From Bradyrhizobium manausense (GTDB lineage Bacteria > Pseudomonadota > Alphaproteobacteria > Rhizobiales > Xanthobacteraceae), in the NCBI RefSeq assembly GCF_018129685.1, contig NZ_JAFCLG010000008.1:186001-250000 (forward strand): 64,000 nucleotides of DNA, written 5' to 3'. The notes beneath the pieces were generated by a model. It did no database searches. It was not told where the DNA came from and saw nothing but the letters and a program-made list of their open reading frames with translations. A program made the translations under genes and the position numbers. Numbering within the stretch: position 1 is the stretch's first letter; the number at the start of each line of letters is the position of its first letter. This document shows, piece after piece, positions 58,540-64,000 of this stretch.

Positions 58540-58660
58540 GCATGCCTGCCTTTCGAAAGGTGGGTGCCCCAACCGACGCTGCTGCGGCCGGAGCATGGGC
58601 GCATCGCGCGGCAATAGCCAGCACTATCGCCACGATGCGCGCGCGCGAGGGTGCGGCGTT

Positions 58661-58957
58661 TCAGCTGTCGCCGCCGAGCCTTGCGAAATCGTCGAACAAC
58701 GCCGTCACCAGCGCGCGGTGGCGGGTGTCCTCGGCGGGAAGGCTTGCGGCGTAGAGGTTGAGGAGATAGCGCGCCTTCACCGCGGCTTCGGCCCAGGAGG
58801 CGGCGGGCACGGTCATCAGGCGGTTTTCGAGATCGGCCTCGCGCTCGCGCAGCTGGCGGACATTGCTCTCGACCTCGGCCAGCGCGCGGCGCAAATCGGT
58901 CGCCTTCTGCGCGGCCATGCCGCGATGCTTGTCCAGATCGACGGGAACATCAGTCAT
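58661..58957 (-). CDS. Hypothetical 98-aa protein, paralogue 2
   Basis: Same length and layout as the gene at 57938 (M-T-D-V-P-V-D-L-D, coiled segment, A-A-V-K-A-R-Y-L-L-N-L-Y-A-A, end L-G-G-D-S). The two flank the DAQAQ-tail gene, which points to a local duplication. An in-frame upstream start at 58978 would add seven residues. Function unknown. Confidence 0.78.
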   Translation of the reverse strand: MTDVPVDLDKHRGMAAQKATDLRRALAEVESNVRQLREREADLENRLMTVPAASWAEAAVKARYLLNLYAASLPAEDTRHRALVTALFDDFARLGGDS

Positions 58958-59162
58958 GGGCCGCGACCATGCGCTCAATGGGCGGCAATAGCCAGCGCTA
59001 TCGCGTTTTAGTCCTCGCTATTGGCATGACGCGGGCGTAGGGTCGCGTCCATCACCGCATCTTCCGCTACGGCATCGACCGGTGACTGAGGGTCACGTGC
59101 GCTCCCGCCGGGATACCAGTCATGAGGGCACGACGCGCGTCGTGCTCGCGCAGGAGCATGCG

Positions 59163-59261
59163 ATGCCGCGACTTGCCGCCTCGGAATGGATCTTTCCACG
59201 CATCGACGCCGCATTGTTCCTGCTGCTTCTCGTTTGCATCGCGACCCTGTTCCATGGCTAG
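59163..59261 (+). CDS. Candidate 32-residue single-TM membrane protein
   Basis: A short frame starting ATG at 59163 with AGGAG six bases upstream. It has a polar start (M-P-R-L-A-A-S-E-W-I-F-P-R-I-D), then a hydrophobic helix A-A-L-F-L-L-L-L-V-C-I-A-T-L-F ending H-G-stop. Its stop overlaps the start of the next gene by eight bases, as in coupled pairs. The frame could extend upstream to a GTG near 59097. It is a plausible but unproven gene. Confidence 0.5.
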   Translation: MPRLAASEWIFPRIDAALFLLLLVCIATLFHG

Positions 59262-59601
59262 GCCCGTCCGCGTGCCCTATCTGATCTGGGCGACCGGCGA
59301 ATCTGGCACCGCCAATCACGGCCGCAGCAACGCCACCGTGGCGCTGCGGCTGGCGCGGAAGCTGCAGCGCGACGGCTTCGTGGACGTGCGCGTCTGCACG
59401 CCGCGCGGCCGCGTGCTGCAATCGGACGAACTGGACGAACTCAAACCTCCAAAGGAGCTTGATGCCATGGCCAAGGGACAGCAACGCGGCAACCGCGAAA
59501 CCAAGAAGCCGAAGAAGGACAAAGCCAAGGTGATCGCCGCCGCGCCGAGCCGCAAGGACGCGGTGTGGCAGCCGGATTTCGGCCCGGGGAAGAAGAAGTA
59601 G
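59254..59601 (+). CDS. Hypothetical protein ending in a separate basic mini-protein
   Basis: A 115-residue reading: an N-terminal 70-residue part (V-P-Y-L-I-W-A-T-G-E-S-G-T, A-L-R-L-A-R-K-L, V-R-V-C-T-P-R-G-R-V) joined without a stop to a 45-residue basic part (M-A-K-G-Q-Q-R-G-N-R-E-T-K-K-P-K-K). The second part looks like a stand-alone protein family with K-K-P-K-K-D-K and a V-W-Q-P end. It has its own ATG at 59467 and its own AAAGGAG. Both parts are of unknown function. The start at 59254 overlaps the small TM gene. Confidence 0.7.
   Translation: MARPVRVPYLIWATGESGTANHGRSNATVALRLARKLQRDGFVDVRVCTPRGRVLQSDELDELKPPKELDAMAKGQQRGNRETKKPKKDKAKVIAAAPSRKDAVWQPDFGPGKKK
59467..59601 (+). CDS. Nested in-frame basic mini-protein (alternative product)
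   Basis: A 44-residue protein starting M-A-K-G-Q-Q-R-G-N from an internal ATG with AAAGGAG about 12 bases upstream. The same C-terminus is made by the longer gene at 59254. Such short basic proteins are found as separate genes in related genomes (recalled, not checked), so internal initiation is likely. Confidence 0.55.
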   Translation: MAKGQQRGNRETKKPKKDKAKVIAAAPSRKDAVWQPDFGPGKKK

Positions 59602-59628
59602 CGTCCTTTCAGAAAGCGACGTGCGCTG

Positions 59629-59809
59629 ACCCTCCCTGGAGGGGTCCGGGACGAGCGTAGCTCGCCCGAGGGTCGGCTCACATCGAGCGCAGCGAAATGT
59701 GAGACGGGGTGGGGTGACGGTCCCTCCGCGACGACCACTGCCCGCGTCGAGAGATCACCCCACCCCGCTCGCGCTGCGCGCGATCGACCCTCCCCCTCCA
59801 GGGGAGGGT
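59629..59809. repeat. Dispersed palindromic element, family F
   Basis: Starts CCCTCCCTGGAGG, ends CCTCCAGGGGAGGGT. Inner blocks GGTCGGCTCACAT, GTGAGACGGGGTGGGGTGAC and GATCACCCCACCCCGCTCG. The second copy is at 61208 in the same orientation, beyond the DUF2235 gene. Confidence 0.85.
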
Positions 59810-59885
59810 AAGTATCCCCTCGTCTCCCAGCCGCCCGGCATTTGCGCTATACTCGCCCCGGTAGCATCACCCGGAGGCGCACCCC

Positions 59886-61262
59886 GTGGAGTATCAAGCA
59901 AAACCCGAGCCGAAGAACCTCGTCGTCTGCTGTGACGGCACCGGCAACGAGATCTCGGAAAACATCTCCAACGTCCTGAAGCTCTATCGCTGCTTGCGCA
60001 AGACCGGGAAGACGCAGCCGCGGCAGATGGTGTTCTACGATCCCGGCGTCGGCACGGTGACGGAGCCGTCGACCTGGAACAGGTGGAAGTCGAACATCAA
60101 GCTGGTGCTGGGTCTGGCCACCGGCTACGGGCTCGATGACAACGTACTCAGTGCCTATTGCTTCCTGGTCGAGAATTACGCGCCCGGCGACAAGATCTAC
60201 CTGTTCGGCTTTTCGCGCGGCGCCTATACGGTGCGCGTACTGGCGGGGCTGATCCACAAGATCGGGCTGATCTCGCCGGAGCAGGCGAACCTCGCAGGCT
60301 CGGGCCTCGTCGCCTACAAGCAATATTCCGGCACCGGGCGCGGCAACGACATCGAGGACGTCAAGGACATCGCCGTCGACGACCAGGGGCCGCTGCCGAA
60401 GGACGCATTCGACCTTGCCGCGCAATTCGCGCGCATCACCTCGACGCGCTGGCCGACCATCCACTTCATCGGCGTCTGGGACACGGTGGCGAGCGTGATC
60501 GTGCCGCGGCGCGACGTGTTCTTCCTGGTGTTCAGCCTGGAGGAGCTCGCCTTCACGCTTGTCAACCCCAGCGTCAACATCTTCCGCCAGGCGATCGCGA
60601 TCGACGAGCGGCGCTGCATGTTCCGCCTGAAGGCGTATGACGAACCGCAGGACTATTGGCGCAACCGCTACGTGCCCGACGAGAAGAAGGTGCCGCAGGA
60701 TATCCTGCAGGTGTGGTTCGCCGGCGTGCATTGCGACGTCGGCGGCGGCTATCCCGAAGAGACGAGCGCGGAGTCGAAATATCCGCTTGTGTGGATGATC
60801 GACGAGGCAACCAAAGCGGGGCTGCATTTCAACACCAGCACCGTGAACCAGCTCGCCTGGGGCCACGACCGCAAGAACTCGCCGTTCAAATATGTCGCGC
60901 CGGCGTACACCCCCGAGAAGGGCCCGCTGCACGATTCGATGAGCGCGGCCTGGCGCGTGCTGGAATATCTGCCGAAGCGCGCGACCTACAAGGAATGGCC
61001 CGACAGGAAGGTGTGGTGGGGCTGGTACATTCCGGATTGCGAGCCGCGCGTCATCCCCGAGGGCGCGCATGTGCATGAGAGCGTGGTGAAGCGAATGGAG
61101 GCGGACGCTGGATATCGGCCGGTGAATTTGCCGAAGACCTATGTGACGGTGCCGATGCCGGTGGCGCCGGGGTCGGATCTGCCGACGGAGAGCGTGAGCT
61201 CGCTACCACCCTCCCCTGGAGGGCCCCCTGGAGGGGGAGGGTCGGCTCACATGGAGCGCTAG
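59886..61262 (+). CDS. DUF2235 (Tle1-like) alpha/beta hydrolase
   Basis: A 458-residue protein from a GTG preceded by CGGAGG. N-L-V-V-C-C-D-G-T-G-N is the first strand. The nucleophile elbow is G-F-S-R-G-A-Y, the DUF2235 form of G-x-S-x-G, and F-I-G-V-W-D-T-V-A-S likely carries the aspartate. V-H-C-D-V-G-G-G-Y carries the histidine. Relatives include T6SS phospholipase effectors of the Tle1 group, but no T6SS, VgrG or immunity gene is nearby, and no signal peptide is seen. The last 20 residues (S-L-P-P-S-P-G-G-P-P-G-G) are translated from the family F repeat. Confidence 0.87.
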   Translation: MEYQAKPEPKNLVVCCDGTGNEISENISNVLKLYRCLRKTGKTQPRQMVFYDPGVGTVTEPSTWNRWKSNIKLVLGLATGYGLDDNVLSAYCFLVENYAPGDKIYLFGFSRGAYTVRVLAGLIHKIGLISPEQANLAGSGLVAYKQYSGTGRGNDIEDVKDIAVDDQGPLPKDAFDLAAQFARITSTRWPTIHFIGVWDTVASVIVPRRDVFFLVFSLEELAFTLVNPSVNIFRQAIAIDERRCMFRLKAYDEPQDYWRNRYVPDEKKVPQDILQVWFAGVHCDVGGGYPEETSAESKYPLVWMIDEATKAGLHFNTSTVNQLAWGHDRKNSPFKYVAPAYTPEKGPLHDSMSAAWRVLEYLPKRATYKEWPDRKVWWGWYIPDCEPRVIPEGAHVHESVVKRMEADAGYRPVNLPKTYVTVPMPVAPGSDLPTESVSSLPPSPGGPPGGGGSAHMER

Positions 61263-61378
61263 CGGAATGTGAGACGGGGTGGGGTGACAGTCTCTCCTCA
61301 CATGCACTGCCCGTGTTGCGAGATCACCCCACCCCGCTCGCGCTGTGCGCGATCGACCCTCCCCCTCCAGGGGAGGGT
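61208..61378. repeat. Dispersed palindromic element, family F
   Basis: Same blocks and orientation as the copy at 59629. Its left 55 bases lie inside the DUF2235 coding frame and supply that protein's C-terminus and stop codon. Confidence 0.85.
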
Positions 61379-61522
61379 GGCACCCCGTTACCGCCGTTTT
61401 CTCCGTTCGCCGCCACTTTTCATTAAAATTCTCCCGCCCGCCTTAGCCTGATCGCAGAGACTCCGCGCCATCATTGCTCCCCAAGCCCACCGCGTTGTCC
61501 GCGGTATTGGAGGAGAGTGCCA

Positions 61523-61768
61523 ATGCATCCGCGTCGACATGCCCGTGTGAAACCTGCCGGCCTGGTCTCCCGCCAGGCCAAGATCATCACCGACCCGCGC
61601 GCGCCCGTGATCGTCTGCACGCTGATCGACTATTCGCCCGGCGGGGCCTGCGTCGATCTCGGCGGACAGGTGAAGATCCCCGACCGGTTCGAGCTGTTGC
61701 ACGTCAACACCAGGAAACGCTGCCGCATCGCCTGGAAGCGCGGCTCGCGGGTGGGCGTGGTGTTTTAG
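61523..61768 (+). CDS. PilZ-domain-like small protein
   Basis: An 81-residue protein: R-R-H-A-R near the start, then T-L-I-D-Y-S-P-G-G-A-C-V-D-L, which matches the D-x-S-x-x-G-A/G motif of PilZ domains. A strand-rich end follows (K-R-C-R-I-A-W-K-R-G-S-R-V-G-V-V-F). PilZ domains bind cyclic di-GMP through an R-x-x-x-R and this D/N-x-S-x-x-G motif; the R-R-H-A-R-V could serve as the first. GGAGGAG precedes the ATG at 61523. It may be a short, stand-alone c-di-GMP receptor. Confidence 0.78.
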   Translation: MHPRRHARVKPAGLVSRQAKIITDPRAPVIVCTLIDYSPGGACVDLGGQVKIPDRFELLHVNTRKRCRIAWKRGSRVGVVF

Positions 61769-61794
61769 GGGGCGCTGGTCGCCACATACTCGCT

Positions 61795-61915
61795 GTCGTC
61801 CCGGCGAAGGCCGGGACCCATACTCCGCAGCAAAAGTTGTGGTGCGAACTGGTCATTATCAGCCTTCGCCGAATTCAATTCGGTGGTTATGGGTCCCGGC
61901 CTTCGCCGGGACGAC
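61795..61915. repeat. Dispersed palindromic element, family C
   Basis: Arms GTCGTCCCGGCGAAGGCC and GGCCTTCGCCGGGACGAC are perfect. The centre contains CGCCGAATTCAATTCGGTGG. It lies between convergent genes. Confidence 0.85.
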
Positions 61916-61934
61916 GGCGGAATTCTGGGCGACC

Positions 61935-62345
61935 TCACGCCTTCCGCATCCGCGCCTTCGCCCCCGCGACGATCTGCATCGCGACGCCGCCGATCCAGCC
62001 GGCGAACACCAGCCAGGTCAGCGCGTCGTGCGGATCGAGGCGGAGCACGATGACGGCGACGGACACCAGCGCTGAAAGTGTGGCGCAGAGCGTGCCGGCG
62101 GAGCTCAGCAGCTCGGCGGCATCGATCTGGCTGTGCGCGTCGTCGAAGGGCAACTGCGGCGTGTCGATGCCGAGATAGAAGCCGACGATGCCGAGCAGCA
62201 TCATGAGCAGCAGAAAGCCTTGCGTGGTGAGCGCAGGAATAGCCGATCCGACATAGGCGCCGACGAACAGCCCGCACGCGGCGCCCGCCATCGCGAGGCC
62301 CAATCGTTCGAAAATGTGCGCCGTCTTGCGAACGCCAAACCGCAT
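61935..62345 (-). CDS. Hypothetical membrane protein
   Basis: A 136-residue protein with about four hydrophobic helices (roughly 15-36, 42-60, 78-102 and 108-127) and basic ends (R-K-T-A-H-I-F and K-A-R-M-R-K-A). I do not recognise a family. It stands alone between a family C and a family D repeat, so it is likely a single-gene transcript. Confidence 0.75.
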   Translation of the reverse strand: MRFGVRKTAHIFERLGLAMAGAACGLFVGAYVGSAIPALTTQGFLLLMMLLGIVGFYLGIDTPQLPFDDAHSQIDAAELLSSAGTLCATLSALVSVAVIVLRLDPHDALTWLVFAGWIGGVAMQIVAGAKARMRKA

Positions 62346-62455
62346 GGCGCACCTCCGTGATGCCCAGGATGGATGGAGGTTAGGCCCATTTCGGCCGGGG
62401 TGGAAGGTAAGGAGAGTTACGGATGCGTGAGGTTACATGATGACGAGGCGCTCTC

Positions 62456-62540
62456 CGTCATCGCCGGGCTTGTCCCGGGCATGACGCCTCGGGTCGCGGC
62501 ATCAAGAACGTGGATGCCCGGGACAAGCCCGGGCATGACG
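62456..62540. repeat. Dispersed palindromic element, family D
   Basis: Arms CGTCATCGCCGGGCTTGTCC and GGACAAGCCCGGGCATGACG, with inner AACGTGGATGCCCG as in the copy at 2589. It is downstream of the flavin oxidoreductase gene. Confidence 0.8.
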
Positions 62541-62568
62541 ACCTGTTGCGAATTTGGCGGCGAACAAG

Positions 62569-63681
62569 CTACCGCGCCCCGAACGTGGTCTTGCCGAACA
62601 GCGCCTTCTGCGTCGAAGGCTGCGAGCGCCAATATTGCGGCGGGGCTTCGACTTCGCCGCCGACTTCCGCGGCGGCGTGCCAGCCCCAGCGGGGATCGTA
62701 GAGCATGCCGCGGGCGAGCGCGACCATGTCGGCCTTGCCCGATGCGACGATCTCCTCCGCGTGCCTGGCTTCCGTGATCAGGCCGACCGCGATGGTCGGC
62801 AGGCCGGTCTCGCGGCGGATGGCATCCGCGAACTGGACCTGATAGCCGGGGCCGAGCGTGATCTTCTGCAGCGGCGAGACGCCGCCGGAGGAGGCATCGA
62901 TCCAGTCGACGCCGCGCGCCTTCAGCGCTTTCGCAAATTCGATGGTCTGGGCGAGATCCCAGCCGCCCTCGACCCAGTCGGTCGACGAGACCCGCATGCC
63001 CACGGGCTTGTCGTGCGGGAACACGGCGCGCACCGCCTCAAAGATCTCGAGCGGGAAGCGCATGCGGTTCTCGAGCGAGCCGCCATATTCATCGGTGCGC
63101 CTGTTCGAGATCGGCGACAGGAATTGATGCAGCAGATAGCCGTGCGCGCCGTGCAGCTCGATCGCGTCGATGCCGATGCGCTCCGCGCGCCTCGCGCTAT
63201 CGACGAACGCCTCGCGGATCCGCTTCAGGCCCGCGCCATCAAGTGCGAGCGGCGCCGCCTCGCCGTCCTTGTGCGGGATCGCCGACGGCGCCACCGTCTG
63301 CCAGCCGCCCTGGTCGAGCGGAATGAGCTGGCCTCCGTCCCAGGGCCGCGCGCTGCTCGCTTTGCGGCCCGCATGGGCGAGTTGCATCGCGATCGCGGTC
63401 GACGAATGCTTGCGCACGGAGGTGAGGATCTGCTTCAGCGCGGCCTCGGAGGCGTCGCTGTAGAGCCCGAGACAGCCCGGCGTGATGCGGCCGATCGCCT
63501 CGACATGGGTGGCCTCGATGCAGAACATCGACGCGCCCGACAGCGCCAGATTGTTGATGTGGGTGAAATGCCAGTCGGTGGGAACGCCGTCTTCGGCCGA
63601 ATACTGGCACATCGGCGACACCACCACGCGGTTCTTCAGCGTCAGGCCGCGCAGCTTGATCGGGGAAAACAGGGCGCTCAT
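62569..63681 (-). CDS. NADH:flavin oxidoreductase (old yellow enzyme, YqjM/NamA type)
   Basis: A 370-residue TIM-barrel flavoprotein. The N-terminus is L-F-S-P-I-K-L-R-G-L-T-L-K-N-R, with the YqjM-class cysteine in V-S-P-M-C-Q-Y-S. FMN and substrate residues are Q-L-A-H-A-G-R-K, E-L-H-G-A-H-G-Y-L-L-H-Q-F and the terminal G-L-I-T-E-A...A-R-G-M-L-Y-D-P-R-W. The active-site histidines H-G-A-H are present. It reduces activated C=C bonds with NADPH. The start at 63681 (M-S-A-L-F-S-P) matches the family; longer frames are unsupported. Confidence 0.93.
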   Translation of the reverse strand: MSALFSPIKLRGLTLKNRVVVSPMCQYSAEDGVPTDWHFTHINNLALSGASMFCIEATHVEAIGRITPGCLGLYSDASEAALKQILTSVRKHSSTAIAMQLAHAGRKASSARPWDGGQLIPLDQGGWQTVAPSAIPHKDGEAAPLALDGAGLKRIREAFVDSARRAERIGIDAIELHGAHGYLLHQFLSPISNRRTDEYGGSLENRMRFPLEIFEAVRAVFPHDKPVGMRVSSTDWVEGGWDLAQTIEFAKALKARGVDWIDASSGGVSPLQKITLGPGYQVQFADAIRRETGLPTIAVGLITEARHAEEIVASGKADMVALARGMLYDPRWGWHAAAEVGGEVEAPPQYWRSQPSTQKALFGKTTFGAR

Positions 63682-63805
63682 GCAAGGGAATCCGAAAGAT
63701 GGAGGGATGGAAGCAATTGCATGAAGTGTAGGTGGGCGAACGGCGGATTGCGAGATGCGCGAGCGGCATGGCGGATCGCGGGGCCATGCATGCGGAGCGG
63801 CGCGC

Positions 63806-64000
63806 CTACTGCGAATCCTCGAACTTCCCCGGCTGCGGCTTGCCCATCCGGATCCTGCCGTCGGGCAGAATCTCGCCATCGGCCTCGGCCGAGAACTCGA
63901 TGAGGTTGCCGCCACCATCGCGCTTCGACACCTTGCCGAGCGGACCCAGCCTGTCGGCGAGCCTGGTGTCGTCGGCGACGAACACGCGATAGTCAGTGAG
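63806..64000 (-). CDS. Partial hypothetical protein, C-terminal 64 residues
   Basis: The gene runs off the right end of the window; its stop is at 63806-63808. The visible part reads R-V-F-V-A-D-D-T-R-L-A-D-R-L-G-P-L, G-G-G-N-L-I-E-F-S-A-E-A-D-G and I-R-M-G-K-P-Q-P-G-K-F-E. Codon use is typical for the region, so it is real coding. The family cannot be told from this part. Confidence 0.7.
   Translation of the reverse strand, partial: LTDYRVFVADDTRLADRLGPLGKVSKRDGGGNLIEFSAEADGEILPDGRIRMGKPQPGKFEDSQ

Noticed and set aside
59886..61262. Type VI secretion effector locus
   Set aside because: The hydrolase is Tle1-like, but no VgrG, PAAR, Hcp, adaptor or immunity gene is adjacent.

Overview
The window is about 64 kb of high-GC chromosome. 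It looks like a Bradyrhizobium or close Nitrobacteraceae relative: an alphaproteobacterium rich in acyl-CoA and aromatic catabolism, with LysR/MarR regulators, a cyo-type quinol oxidase, CarD, a SUV3-like helicase, and at least eight families of dispersed intergenic palindromes of the kind that fill Bradyrhizobium spacers. The organism call is inference from gene content and style. No rRNA, integrase, IS element or CRISPR array is visible.

Layout. 1-2.6 kb: gentisate-type aromatic catabolism (end of a CoA ligase, MarR regulator, maleylpyruvate isomerase, divergent gentisate dioxygenase with a readable promoter/operator). 2.8-7.9 kb: a four-gene unit (FAD oxidoreductase plus NMT1-type ABC importer) divergent from a LysR gene. 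8-12 kb: crotonase, ketopantoate-reductase-like protein, hydrolase, acyl-CoA dehydrogenase. 12-14.5 kb: LysR divergent from DoxX - Tat-exported DsrE - Tat-exported thioredoxin. 14.8-20 kb: peptide-type binding protein, amidohydrolase, SPFH/flotillin-like protein. 20.1 kb: tRNA-Arg(CCT). 20.3-26.3 kb: RraA-like, hydrolase, small secreted proteins, PanE-like, YidB, GlsB-type protein, SDR. 26.5-32.7 kb: acyl-CoA degradation (two paired dehydrogenases, two crotonases, VOC protein, LivK-type binding protein). 33-37 kb: SNase-like protein, M48-LysM lipoprotein, cytochrome c, MHS transporter.

37.4-44.3 kb is a compact respiratory operon: cyoABCD, SURF1, and a RegB/RegA-like redox two-component pair, each gene overlapping or nearly touching the next. 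A perfect 10-1-10 palindrome sits in its upstream region. 44.4-54.6 kb carries a class III cyclase, CarD, FdxA, an S4 protein with no conventional start codon for its conserved N-terminus, a SUV3-like helicase with a long disordered tail, a dense cluster of GANTC sites, a DUF3108 protein and ribosomal protein L28.

Directly after the rpmB terminator, at 54.8-56.5 kb, is a low-GC two-gene island: a 4-TM membrane protein overlapping a short DndC-like PP-loop/iron-sulfur enzyme, with none of the usual Dnd partners. This is the best candidate for an undescribed system, possibly defence-related. It is followed by a broken duplicate of the DUF1488 gene that lies intact 0.8 kb further on. The right end (57-64 kb) holds small paralogous hypotheticals, a candidate 32-residue membrane protein, a DUF2235 hydrolase bracketed by two copies of one repeat, a PilZ-type protein and an old yellow enzyme homologue.
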